Assembly: GCA_905221605.1 (NCBI GenBank)
Contig: CAJNDS010000857.1
Coordinates: 713,817 to 773,816 of the forward strand
Length of the DNA stretch: 60,000 bases
DNA from: Symbiodinium natans
Lineage: Eukaryota; Sar; Dinophyceae; Suessiales; Symbiodiniaceae
Direction of reading: 5' to 3'
Positions 18,805-27,971 of the stretch are shown piece after piece; the stretch's first letter is position 1; every line of letters starts with the position of its first letter. The notes under the pieces were generated by a model, which had not been told where the DNA came from, made no database searches, and saw nothing but the letters and a program-made list of their open reading frames with translations. The translations under genes were made by a program, and so were the position numbers.

Positions 18805-20988
18805 TCACATGTTGCGTTTGCAAGTGCGACACTCTGGATTCATAAGATCCTCCTCAGAAGGCAAGACATACATTGCCGTGCGTGGGCGCCCACACACAAG
18901 GATGTTGTCGCCATAAGCATGGTGAAGAACTCCGGATCTGGAGTGTTTTACCCATGTTCCAGTGCCTCGTACAGGGTTCCCGCTTGGAACAGGTACCCGA
19001 TCATCGACCCGCACGGGGTCGGGTGATGTCTGCGATTCACTCGAGCCCGATGACTCACTCGAGCTATTGGAGGAAGACGACTCCTCCTCATCGGAACTTT
19101 CAACCTTGATAGCAGGTGTTAACGAGGCACTAAGGTATGCCTGAGTCGGCAACAAGCCCTTGCCTTGTGTTGGCCCATCTGCAGAAGGTGGCTGCGGGGG
19201 GAACGCCCACATGTGTCCCCGAGGTGCATCAGGAGAGAACTCAAGCTGTCTGATGGCATCCATGACTGTTTCTAGCTCCCTCACGGGCCCCATGCTCAAC
19301 TCCACGGAGTACACAGCCTCAGTTCCTTCCACCGCCGTGACATGTCTGCCCAAACATGAACGGACCTCCTTCTTGGCACCAGCCTTGCTGGCCCAAGAGA
19401 TGCACGTTCTTTTCAAGCTGTGTGAAGAGACCGCCTTATCCTTAAGCACAAGCCTTAGGAAAGCTGAGACCTCCCCTGCCGTAATGGCTCTGCGAGCCAA
19501 CACGCCATTGGCTAGGGGCGGGCGGAAGAGCGCAGCACCAACATGCCCATGTAACAGAAGACCAACCTTCTCAAAGGCACACTTGCACGTCTCAAACCAT
19601 TCATGATCCGCAATTCCACGCAACGGAATCAGGATTGGTAGCAGCTGCGCGACCCTTCTGGCTGCCCTTGCGGTCTTATGCTGCTTAACCCGGATTACCA
19701 CATAGCCATCGCGGCCTTCACCGTCCACATCCACGTACGCCACCTTACGGAAGTCCGATTGTCTGGCACGTGCATACAAGCATAGGAGACAATATCCGGC
19801 AAAGGCTCGATCCCAATCCGATGTATCGTGTCCATGCAACAGGGAATGAAGGATACGAACTTGTGCCACAGTGAGCGGGGGTGCCTGTTGGAGGTCACCA
19901 AGGTTAGCCAACATACGCTCAGCCGCACCAACACACTTGCGGCTTATTTTGCACGGGATGTTTCTTACATCCATCACGAAGTAAGCAAAGCGCAGGGCGG
20001 ACAAGAAGGATGAGGCTTTGGACGGTGGGGCCTGCGAACCATCCAAGAATTGCATGTACCTCCAAAACATGTCATCAGTGAAAGGATCGAGATTTGCACC
20101 AACAATGGTATCAAACCACCTTAGGAACGTGAGGATGCTACCTGCTCTCTTGGAGGCTGTTCCTGCGGCCCTCGACCCAATGCATGCTTCCAGCGCCTGT
20201 GGATCGACTTCGCACTCAGGGTGCATCTTGCGATTCCTCCGCATAATCACGATCCACTTATCAACCGCAAGCCTCACTGCTTTGCTTTGCTGGGCATCAA
20301 CATCAACGTCGGAAAGGACTTTGAAAACAGATGACGCAAGGTCCCCAGGCACGACCGACTCCTGTTGCTCATCGAACGAAGTGAAAGGCTTGCACGGAAG
20401 CGACTGGGGGGTCCAGACTTCTGTTTCACGCATAGAAAGGGGTGGCATTTTAAGCTCTGAAGACACCGAGGACTCACCAAAGATTGCACTCACGGCAGGC
20501 AGCTCCCAAGGCAACACAACATCAGACAGGCCCCTGTCCGCTAACCGTACAAAGCTGTCGGCAAACACATCACCCACGGTACGCGCCATTTTTGCAGGAG
20601 GCTCGCTGACGGACGGTTTCTCAGACTCAGACACCTGTGAGTCTTCCCTAATGGCGTCATGGTCTGCAGACTGGCTCAACAACTCATCGCGCGCACCTGT
20701 TCGGCATGAAGTATGCCCAGAGCTGAGCTCAGACACTTCAGGGTTGACGTCGACCATTAAGTCTTCTGCCGCCGAAACAGGGGAGTTTTCGTCACCCCAA
20801 TCTAGGCCATCAACTTCTGCATTCAACGGCCTTGGCAACCGCAACAACGGCCCAGAGGACTGTACAACAGCCCCAAATGGGTGCAACTCAAAGGGAACGA
20901 TAGGAAGGACTGGCGGCCCATCATCTTCACTGACATGTCCGACCGAAAGATCATCCCCCCCTATATCCGGCAAACTATCCTCAGACAT
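18805..20988 (-). CDS. Tyrosine recombinase of the YR retroelement, 727 aa
   Basis: Integrase for circular element DNA. ATG at 20986-20988. Residues 1-210 are acidic, Ser/Glu-rich and probably disordered. An N-terminal SAM-like/core-binding region lies at about 220-360. The catalytic domain spans about 370-580: LYARARQSDFRKV (R409), VKQHKTA (K438), SSHSLKRTC (H523, Lys at the usual second Arg position, then R527), LGRH (H549) and EAVYSVEL (candidate nucleophile Y560). A Ser-rich acidic stretch near 640-670 and a long C-terminal tail follow. It is the first large gene of the element, upstream of gag, whereas DIRS/PAT/Ngaro elements carry it last. Confidence 0.85.
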   Translation of the reverse strand: MSEDSLPDIGGDDLSVGHVSEDDGPPVLPIVPFELHPFGAVVQSSGPLLRLPRPLNAEVDGLDWGDENSPVSAAEDLMVDVNPEVSELSSGHTSCRTGARDELLSQSADHDAIREDSQVSESEKPSVSEPPAKMARTVGDVFADSFVRLADRGLSDVVLPWELPAVSAIFGESSVSSELKMPPLSMRETEVWTPQSLPCKPFTSFDEQQESVVPGDLASSVFKVLSDVDVDAQQSKAVRLAVDKWIVIMRRNRKMHPECEVDPQALEACIGSRAAGTASKRAGSILTFLRWFDTIVGANLDPFTDDMFWRYMQFLDGSQAPPSKASSFLSALRFAYFVMDVRNIPCKISRKCVGAAERMLANLGDLQQAPPLTVAQVRILHSLLHGHDTSDWDRAFAGYCLLCLYARARQSDFRKVAYVDVDGEGRDGYVVIRVKQHKTARAARRVAQLLPILIPLRGIADHEWFETCKCAFEKVGLLLHGHVGAALFRPPLANGVLARRAITAGEVSAFLRLVLKDKAVSSHSLKRTCISWASKAGAKKEVRSCLGRHVTAVEGTEAVYSVELSMGPVRELETVMDAIRQLEFSPDAPRGHMWAFPPQPPSADGPTQGKGLLPTQAYLSASLTPAIKVESSDEEESSSSNSSSESSGSSESQTSPDPVRVDDRVPVPSGNPVRGTGTWVKHSRSGVLHHAYGDNILVCGRPRTAMYVLPSEEDLMNPECRTCKRNM

Positions 20989-21006
20989 TGCACCACGAAG
21001 AGGTCG

Positions 21007-21318
21007 TTAACCAGGCAAAGACAGGAGCTGGCGATAGCACGACTGCACCCAATGGGTAGCAGCACCAAAGCTGGTCCAATCAGACAGCGTGAGGTACAGA
21101 AGAAAACGGGCCCCTTCACGCCGACTAACAAGGAGGCCACGGAAACTAGGCTCCACAATGTAGCTGAAAATATCAGGCGGTGCGTCCAAGCAGCGCTGAA
21201 GTGCAGGCACGTGAAAGTGCAAAGGTCTAATGTGCACGGGTACAAAAACAAAAGAGGGCACAGGCACCCGGAAATCGTCGGAAGACGATGTGGAGGCACT
21301 TGATGCAGACAGGTCCAT
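21007..21318 (-). CDS. Small ORF upstream of the recombinase, 103 aa
   Basis: ATG at 21316-21318, reading MDLSASSASTSSSDDFRVP; stop TAA at 21007-21009. It lies in the same frame as the recombinase, separated by the TAA and six codons. It has hydrophobic and aromatic clusters (FRGLLVSRREGARFLLYLTL) but no family I recognise. It could be a small element protein, an upstream regulatory ORF, or a non-coding leader that happens to be open. Confidence 0.35.
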   Translation of the reverse strand: MDLSASSASTSSSDDFRVPVPSFVFVPVHIRPLHFHVPALQRCLDAPPDIFSYIVEPSFRGLLVSRREGARFLLYLTLSDWTSFGAATHWVQSCYRQLLSLPG

Positions 21319-21404
21319 CCACTTCCCGATCGCGGGAAGCTTGCACGAAACTAAAGTCTTAGCACCTCTTTAAGAGCCACTAGACTAGAACGCGGCCTCC
21401 GGTC
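21319..21404 (-). other. Short leader between A1 and the first ORF
   Basis: 86 bp between repeat A1 and the small ORF; it contains GGTGCTAAGACTTTAG on the minus strand. Nothing else is recognised. Confidence 0.4.
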
Positions 21405-21607
21405 TCAAAATTTTTGGCACTGAGCTGAAGAGCCAGTGCTGCACACACATCTTCCTGCACATGCAATTGCAAATCGTCGTTGGCATACCAAGCAAGACAA
21501 GCATCAGAAACTTTTGGGCTTCAAACCAAGACCAAACGGCACCCCGTTTTTCTTAGAGACAATTTGGCAGCAATCGATAAAACACCATTCGCTCGCGAAC
21601 AGTAAGC
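21405..21607 (-). repeat. Split direct repeat A1 (outer 5' end)
   Basis: 203 bp, apparently identical to 12821-13023. It is the 5' terminus of the YR element on the minus strand; the target ORF resumes directly after it on the + strand. Confidence 0.93.
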
Positions 21608-22467
21608 GTGCACACTTGGATGCCGATGTAAAGTCCTCCGAATTGGTTGGGGCGGCTCTCCAGCTTATCCACCGCTGTTGGTCCAAGGGACTTGCCCTCC
21701 AGTTAAGGGAGATAGATGGATGCGGATGCCTTGAGTGGCAGCAATGGGGGTTGCAAACTCTGCGCGCTATGGGTTCGGTGAGTGTGGCGTGGCATAATGT
21801 ACTTGCTGGCCACATCGGGCAGGCGTGTATAATTGCGCTCCCGGTAACATTGCATGCATCTTGCAGAATTGCCACTACCACCCTGGGCAGCTACGAGGTG
21901 TTTTTTCTTCGGTTGAGCTCGCTGTCCTGTCTGCCTGTTTTCCGTCTTCATGCACCTCTTCTCGCATACCAAAGGTCACCTCCCACCCTGCTTGCTCGTG
22001 CCACCCACCATGGTTTTTGGCCTGGCGTTCTTAAGCGCCCCTCTGGGCCCCTCCCAGCCGAGAATGGCACCGGTGCGCCACGAGTGCAAGAGTACCAGTT
22101 CACCACCCAAACGGCCTGCGCCTTTCACGAACAGGGTCTTGGTGCGACCTGTGCTTTCGTTGGCCAAATCGCCACCTTCGTCCTCGTTGAAGTTGGACTC
22201 GAGTTTGGATGTATGCTCAAGTACACCATGTGTTGCTCACCCTACACGCACGGAGAGTGGTACCTCCTCGACTCTACCCAACTAGGCGCTGAACTTCTTC
22301 CGCTCCTCCTGGAAAACATGGCCTTCCGACTTGATCTCAATCTGGTGCAAATCCAAGTAGTTGTCCAGGGACTGACTTTTGCTGTCCCTCTAGTCAGCTT
22401 TCTTGTTGATTGGCCTGTTGGCACGGTCTTTATTGCTGTTGCCTTCCCCTCCTTGAGCACATGGTAG
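21607..22467 (+). CDS. Unknown-family protein copy 1, main part (after the YR insertion)
   Basis: Continues the 12325-12498 frame with RAHLDADVKSSELVGAALQ. It aligns over its length with the protein at 22906-24363: GLALQLREIDGCGCLEWQQW against EIKIGQVSGGLDFHWHMLHW, and LVDWPVGTVFIAVA against LVDWPVGTPFTVYA. The frame ends at TAG after SLSTW, but homologous coding resumes in another frame at about 22462, so this copy also carries a frameshift. No catalytic motif recognised. Confidence 0.65.
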   Translation, partial: RAHLDADVKSSELVGAALQLIHRCWSKGLALQLREIDGCGCLEWQQWGLQTLRAMGSVSVAWHNVLAGHIGQACIIALPVTLHASCRIATTTLGSYEVFFLRLSSLSCLPVFRLHAPLLAYQRSPPTLLARATHHGFWPGVLKRPSGPLPAENGTGAPRVQEYQFTTQTACAFHEQGLGATCAFVGQIATFVLVEVGLEFGCMLKYTMCCSPYTHGEWYLLDSTQLGAELLPLLLENMAFRLDLNLVQIQVVVQGLTFAVPLVSFLVDWPVGTVFIAVAFPSLSTW

Positions 22468-22799
22468 AGGCACATCCGGTCCTGGTAGGGTCTTACTTTA
22501 GTAGGCGCCTCTGTATTGTCAATCCGCCTGATGGGATGCTCCCTCTCAATCTCACAATCGATCCAATGCTGCCGGTCCTGATGCTGCAAATACTAATTGT
22601 GCAACACATGCGGCAACGGAGTGGTTACCTTGAAAGTCGGGCTTTCGTACTTTGCGATGAACAGGGCTTTGTTGCGGACACGTGCACCAAAATCCAAACA
22701 GCGTTCCATGAGGATGCGAGGGTGCTTCTTAAGTACAAGTGCCTCACCTTCGAAGGTCACCTGTTTAGATTGGTCTCCGCCTCCCACAGCCTACTTTGA
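22462..22799 (+). pseudogene. Unknown-family protein copy 1, C-terminal part in shifted frame
   Basis: Reads EAHPVLVGSYFSRR... and then LIVQHMRQRSGYLESRAFVL, which matches KCVQAMRERSGHLECRSFVL near the end of the 22906-24363 protein. The shift relative to the preceding frame lies around 22455-22465 (AGCACATGGTAGAGGC). It ends at 22797-22799. Confidence 0.6.
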
Positions 22800-22905
22800 T
22801 GCTAGGACGGCTGGCTTTGCTGCATTGGTAACGCCTTCTTGCCGCCTTTTGGCTCACACTAGCGTAGTAGTGCTTTGGCTCATGGGAGTCTGAGGCTGCC
22901 CCGCG

Positions 22906-24363
22906 ATGTCACTTTCCTGCCGCCGCACTGTACGACTCGTTGCCTTGCGGCCCAGATTGAGCATGTCAACAGAGGAAGACTGCCTTGACAGCGACCCAAG
23001 GCAGCTTGAGTACGCCCGTACTCTTGCTCTGCCGCAAGCTCTGTCCTTGGATTTGTCCCCCGTGGCCTTGACGCTGGTCCTAGGCAATGACCCTCTAATT
23101 CCTCTTTGCGGAGGTGGAGAGGACCCTGTGCAAAGACTGACATCGTCAGTCGCGCAACGCCTTCTTGTGGATCTCTGCAACATCAAGGTTGTTCTTGCCC
23201 TGCCATTGCAGAGTGTTCATGGCACTGAAAATGCCGCTGATGCCTTCCAGGCTTGGCTTAGTTGGAGCACAAGACAAGAAATAAAGATCGGCCAGGTCTC
23301 GGGCGGCTTAGACTTTCATTGGCACATGCTCCATTGGTGCCAATTGGCTATCCAGTCCGTGGCCTGTCTTGCATCAGTTAATTCGCACTGGTTCCGACTT
23401 CTCTTGGAAGGTCTGAGGGGAATGCCCTTCTTTGCGATTCCCACGGGGGAACACGCCGGAGCGTTCTTTGGAGTCACGCCTCTTGACGAATGCACTTACG
23501 ACGTCCATGCAGTTGGAGACTTCCCACTCGCGAGCCTCCGCTTCCTCCGACTGCGTTCACCGTTTACAACTGACTTTGCCAATCAAACTCCTGCAAGGCA
23601 GCTCCTGGGCGGGCGACTTGCTCATGAGCATCATTGGCCTGCCCAAATGGATTCTCCTCACCCGCAGGCAGAGGGCCACTGTGGCAGTCTATGGCCTCGC
23701 ACACAGTCCACCTTGCAGCGTCACGTGCCTGCCCCTTGGTCAGTCCGTGAAGCAGCTTCTCGTTGTAGGGTAAGGTATGCTGGCCTTGTCGCCAATCTCA
23801 CCCTTGTGCGCGTTACTCAACATCAAGGTTGTATGATTCAAATCGTTTGGTGCGTTGCCCCCTTTCGACAAGAAACTCTTGAAGGGGATACTCTCCAACT
23901 TACCACTCAACTTTTCCCTGCCTTATGTGCTTTGTGCCCGAACCGCCTGCAGCCAGATCTCCTTGGGGTCTTCGCTGTTTCGCAACTTAGTCACCTACCT
24001 GTCCCTCCGTGCTGTGCCCTGGTAGATTGGCCGGTGGGCACACCGTTCACTGTATATGCCTACAATGATCTCCTGGCTGTAAGGGCTGCGCATCCACCCG
24101 TCACTGTTGGCTGGCCGTCCTGGCACCTGCAGCTCCTCAACCCAAGCGATTGGAATGACCTACCTTGCCCTGTTTTGGCTTCTTGTAGCTGGCCTATGTC
24201 CCTGTTGATGGTCAAATGCGTGCAAGCGATGAGAGAACGCAGTGGGCACCTCGAGTGTCGATCTTTCGTCCTGGCCGACTCACAAGGGGCAGTTGCGAGT
24301 CCTGCGTCGGCAGTACTCCAAGCTTTTGCTCCGAATGCAAACATACTTCTGAAAATGCAGTAG
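22906..24363 (+). CDS. Unknown-family protein copy 2, 485 aa
   Basis: ATG at 22906 and a single open frame to TAG at 24361. It is paralogous to the broken copy upstream but has about 45 extra N-terminal residues. Recognisable shared phrases are LDLSP, CMIQIVWCVAP, ALVDWPVGTPF and RERSGHLECRSFVLAD. It is rich in Trp, Cys and Leu, has no clear transmembrane segment and no enzyme motif I know. Two adjacent paralogues, one still open, suggest a repeated gene or element-encoded family rather than chance frames. Confidence 0.6.
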   Translation: MSLSCRRTVRLVALRPRLSMSTEEDCLDSDPRQLEYARTLALPQALSLDLSPVALTLVLGNDPLIPLCGGGEDPVQRLTSSVAQRLLVDLCNIKVVLALPLQSVHGTENAADAFQAWLSWSTRQEIKIGQVSGGLDFHWHMLHWCQLAIQSVACLASVNSHWFRLLLEGLRGMPFFAIPTGEHAGAFFGVTPLDECTYDVHAVGDFPLASLRFLRLRSPFTTDFANQTPARQLLGGRLAHEHHWPAQMDSPHPQAEGHCGSLWPRTQSTLQRHVPAPWSVREAASRCRVRYAGLVANLTLVRVTQHQGCMIQIVWCVAPFRQETLEGDTLQLTTQLFPALCALCPNRLQPDLLGVFAVSQLSHLPVPPCCALVDWPVGTPFTVYAYNDLLAVRAAHPPVTVGWPSWHLQLLNPSDWNDLPCPVLASCSWPMSLLMVKCVQAMRERSGHLECRSFVLADSQGAVASPASAVLQAFAPNANILLKMQ

Positions 24364-25183
24364 GGACCCCGCCCCTTCACTAATGCTTGGCCTTGGAAGC
24401 ATGAGAGTCTCGTTCTCCAGTTTCACACTGCTATCGCGGTTTTGCATTCTAGGGAATGTGTTGGCGGGACTTTTTCATGGGTGCTGTGCAGTGCTGGCTC
24501 AGGTCAACTCTGTAGATCCGAGGTAGTCCACCGCCTTCCCCTCAGGAAGGCATCACTAACATGGTTGAGGCATCCAGCCCTCAAAGCCATATGGAACGTC
24601 TTGCTCCGCTGCTTGCGATTGTAGCCCTACTTCGGCCTACTGTAGGCCCGCCTCCAGGCACGGCGATAGACACCTTCACGACTGCCCATTGGATGCATTG
24701 CGTTGTATCCTCTTTGATGCGTGCACTGTGTGCTTGAGCCTGTGGTTAATTATAGAGCCGCGCGAAGGCCTCTCCGAGCCTCCACAGGTGTACCTCTGGC
24801 GGCAACAACAGTCGAATTGGGGTTGTTGTTATACTCGCCTCCCTCACGTCGCTCCTGGAGTCGAGAATTATAGGGTTGCCCTCCCATCCCTGAGGGAAAC
24901 CGCGAGAGTGGCTGCTGTTTGTCGGCGCTGGGGAGGTATCATCGGGGCTTGGGCATCGCGCAGGCGTTTTGTGACATCGACGTCAACCTTCGCCAGTACA
25001 CAGCGTGTTGTGCCCGTCGTGCGTGTGAACTGCACCCATTTCAAATTGCAGCTTCATGTTACGGAATTGATGGACTTGGGTGTCGCGCGAATGCGAAACA
25101 ATGCTATACTCTTCCCCTCCTCTAGCCAGGCTAGGACCCCAGTCACTGGGCAAGTGGAGGAGGACGGTTGAGTTGCTCATGCC

Positions 25184-25208
25184 ACGTGAGTGCGCCCGCA
25201 CTCACACG
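25184..25208. repeat. Palindromic 25-bp block, copy 1
   Basis: Core GTGAGTGCGCCCGCACTCAC has perfect 9-bp arms around CC. The identical 25 bases recur at 25415-25439. It could be an end of a small (about 256 bp) MITE-like element, or a hairpin-forming regulatory or processing site. Confidence 0.8.
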
Positions 25209-25414
25209 GCGGTGTAGGAACCTGCATCCCTTCTCAAGGCAGTAGATCCATTTACGTTCTCTGCACAAGTTTGACGAGCAGTGACCCCTCACCGCAATTT
25301 CCGAGCAGGGGCTCGGTGAAGCGGCCCAGGAGCTCCCGTTCGGGTTGCTCCCTTGCTCCCGAGTATTACCTGCGGAGAATCTTGTGAGGGCGCGGGAGTG
25401 ATTTGATGTTGGGT

Positions 25415-25439
25415 ACGTGAGTGCGCCCGCACTCACACG
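25415..25439. repeat. Palindromic 25-bp block, copy 2
   Basis: Identical to 25184-25208, including the bases flanking the 20-bp core. Because the core is palindromic, the pair can act as inverted or direct repeats around the intervening 206 bp. Confidence 0.8.
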
Positions 25440-25625
25440 CCCTAGTCCCCCGCATGGATTGACAGTTTGTTCCTGTGGCTCATAGCCCTCTCAGCCGCGA
25501 ACATAAAGGAGTGATGGTATTACCCGCTAATTTGCCCCATTGTTCTGTGCCGCCAGGGCTCACAGGAGCAGGCGCCCGCTTGCCCTCCCCGAACTAACTG
25601 CCCGGCATGGCTGCTTCGTTGGTCA

Positions 25626-26289
25626 TTGGTGGCAGCCTTTACACTGCTGTCAATGGAGATGGCGACAGTGACTGGGAAAGATGTTACCCTTACGAGCACC
25701 CGGAGATCTTTTCCAGCGAGCCCATCCTCGAAGGCCACGGCCACACTTGTAGTGCTGGCTGGACATCGCTCACCAAGCTCCTCGTACTGCAAGGAATCCG
25801 CGATGCCTCGGCAGCCCAAGGACGTCCTAATCAACGGACCCTCACCATGGTTGCTGCGGCCGAACTCGCGCACTCTGTTGGAGGTCATCGTGCCTGGACC
25901 ACCTTCGAGATCTTTCGCAGGATTTGAGGAACGAGCTTGCCCAGGAGTACGGGGCGTTGGCTATGTTCAGACGTCCGCCTGGACCACAGCAGAATGCCCT
26001 TCTAGCCTGGGCCAGGCCAATCATTGTGCATCGCCAGGAAGATTTTCCAATTTACCTCATAAAAGCACATTTGGAGCAGCATCTTTTGCTTGCATGGCGT
26101 TTCACTGCCGATAGAGTCAATTTGCTTTTGCAAGCGATGTCCGATGCTGTCCCTAATGATAATGCCGTCATTCTGGAGTGGGTAGCGTGCTTCCTCGATG
26201 AACGTATTGCTACCGACATTCTCGAGCATTTAGATGACGAGACCATGCATCTGCTTGAGGACAATCGGCATTCGGATAGTGACATCTAA
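25626..26289 (+). CDS. Hypothetical coding region in two frames
   Basis: From about 25626 one frame reads TGKDVTLTSTRRSFPASPSS and VLAGHRSPSSSYCKESAM. Near 25924 the better reading shifts to another frame (LRNELAQEYGALAMFRRPPG...) that ends HLDDETMHLLEDNRHSDSDI at 26287-26289. I recognise no domain. The acidic C-terminal end loosely recalls the 11421-12026 protein. Either a one-base change joins the two or only the second frame is real. Confidence 0.35.
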
Positions 26290-26667
26290 CGCTGACCTTG
26301 TGCGAATACGGAACAAACGGCGGCCTAGTACATCGGTCGTTATCCATGGTCATGCGGCATTCCTGTAATGTCATGCTGTTGTCTTGACCGATTTGGAAAG
26401 TTGTAACCATTGATCATGTTATACTGCTGATGTAGTCTCCAACTAAAGGGAGCTGAGTCAGGGGAAGTTGGGAGCAAGCTTGTTGTTGTGTGACATTCTT
26501 TGCGCTGGACGGCACGGCTCTCAGGCAAGACTGCCCAGTCTTCCTCTACCTTGCCCCATCATTTGGGTAGGCTGCCTCTTCTTCGCCATGGCATTGCAAG
26601 AGCCCCTTGGCCTGGAGAACCTGCAGCCTCCTCCATTGGTCGCCCCTCCGCTCGTAGCTGGGCGTGA
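26290..26667 (+). other. Spacer before the hydrolase-like gene
   Basis: Only short frames are present and no repeat or signal is recognised. Confidence 0.4.
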
Positions 26668-27447
26668 AAACACCTGGATTACGGCGAGCCATGGCAGTTC
26701 AACCCTCCCCTTCGGCCGAGTGCGGATGCAGGGGAAGCCAACTCGATAGCGCTTCTCCTCCCTGGTTGTGGACATTTCTATGTGGAGAATATGCACCCAC
26801 TGCCTTGGCAAGGGGCCATCGAGTATCTGTGGAGCAACCTGGCTTTCAAAAAGGCCGTCATTGCCTGCGCATGGCCTGTGGCGGGGCAAGCAGGCTCACC
26901 GCCTGCCTGGATGCTGCCTGACGGTGCTGCCTGGACCAAGGCAGTGTATACAATGGAAATTCTACCGCTCCTACTGGCCGTCCAACGTGATGCGAGCCCT
27001 CGCATCTCCTTGCCCACATATCTCATGGGCCTTGGCTCTGGAGGAACCATCACCTACCAGATTGCAATTTCCGAGGCCCATGCGACCTTCCGGGCTTGTG
27101 TTTGCATGGGCCCCATTAGGCTGCCTTCTTTGCTGCCAGCCCCAACGGGCGGGGAGACACGAATTTTAGTCTATGGCGGACGAAAGGACGTAGAGACCTT
27201 TCAGCACCACCTTCGGATGTGCTACTCGGTGCGGGGCAATCATCGCGTGCCTCCTGTCACAGAAGCCCTTTCCGAAGACTCACACTTTACCGCCTTCAAG
27301 GGCTACGGACGCACGCAGTACCCCTGGGCCCCCGGCCTCACAATCCGCCAGGTGGTTATCGGCAAGGACCCGGAGCATGTGGTGTGGCCTGCATTGCTGA
27401 GCGATCCTGATTGGCTGCTGGCGGACCATATCGAGCTCCCGGAGTAG
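26668..27447 (+). CDS. Alpha/beta-hydrolase-like protein, about 260 aa
   Basis: The frame opens after a TGA at 26665. The first in-frame ATG is at 26791, but coding-like sequence precedes it (SIALLLPGCGHFYVENMHPL), so the true start is unclear. Features fitting an alpha/beta-hydrolase are ALLLPGCGH, the nucleophile-elbow-like YLMGLGSGGTITYQIA, and ILVYGGRKDVE, which sits where a late catalytic Asp strand is expected. Fragments colinear with AGSPPAW, ISLPTYL and LVYGGKKDVE recur at 55.4-56.9 kb, where they are split by repeats. This copy is uninterrupted, so it may be a retrocopy or the intact family member. Substrate unknown. Confidence 0.5.
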   Translation, partial: KHLDYGEPWQFNPPLRPSADAGEANSIALLLPGCGHFYVENMHPLPWQGAIEYLWSNLAFKKAVIACAWPVAGQAGSPPAWMLPDGAAWTKAVYTMEILPLLLAVQRDASPRISLPTYLMGLGSGGTITYQIAISEAHATFRACVCMGPIRLPSLLPAPTGGETRILVYGGRKDVETFQHHLRMCYSVRGNHRVPPVTEALSEDSHFTAFKGYGRTQYPWAPGLTIRQVVIGKDPEHVVWPALLSDPDWLLADHIELPE

Positions 27448-27971
27448 TCGTCGGGGCAGGGTAGAGAGTGCCTTCCTTTTTCCATTTTAATGATTTATGC
27501 GCGCCGGCCCTTGTGTTGCCGCTACAAACAGACCAGCAACCGAGGTACGCCTGCATTCTGGTGCTACTACTGTGCACGGACAAAGTAAAGGATGCCATTG
27601 TCTCCAGGTCATTGCTTTGTACATGCAGCACATTGCAGCCACAAGTAACAGCCACCTGCGATGACACGCTGCATCCCTTTTCAGGTTGCGCGTTGGATGT
27701 GCCCTGGCTCAAGCTAAGGGTGGCTGGCTGACTGAACGAGGAACCCATTGTGTAGAGGGTTGTAACGCTCCTGACTGGTTTTTTCTCGCCTTTCTGCTTC
27801 TTCTCTCCTGTGTGCTGTGTTTTTTTGTTTGGTCCTCCCTTTCCTGGAGTCCCTCCCTAGTTTTTGTATGGGCTTTCCAGGGATCTTGGTGTCTGGAGGT
27901 TGCCTCGTGGTTCTCCGCTGTCTGTGGGGTAGTCACATGAGTTTGGCCTGCCATGTTCGGTGAGTGATGCC
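27448..27971 (+). other. Spacer, no gene seen
   Basis: Pyrimidine-rich on the + strand (for example 27777-27870, TTTTTTCTCGCC and TTTTTTTGTTTGG). Such a tract could contribute to trans-splice acceptor function for the next gene; this is inference only. Confidence 0.4.

Larger units (their letters stand above)
12499..21607 (-). mobile_element. DIRS/PAT-type tyrosine-recombinase retrotransposon with split direct repeats, 9.1 kb
   Basis: Read on the minus strand, the order is A1 (21607-21405), a small ORF, tyrosine recombinase, gag-like zinc-finger protein, UGA, dioxygenase/methyltransferase/RT/RNase H polyprotein, B1 (13231-13023), A2 (13023-12821) and B2 (12707-12499). A1=A2 (203 bp) and B1=B2 (209 bp) look identical by eye. 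This A1-ORFs-B1-A2-B2 layout is the split-direct-repeat structure of PAT/Ngaro-like elements, which integrate as circles by a tyrosine recombinase. There is no target duplication: a single C is shared at both junctions, and the target frame is restored on removal. All main ORFs are open, so the copy is recent and may be competent. Confidence 0.9.
24364..25625 (+). other. Stretch without a convincing gene
   Basis: The longest + frame (24689-25171) has some coding-like composition but no motif. The notable content is a pair of identical 25-bp palindromic blocks at 25184 and 25415. Confidence 0.45.
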
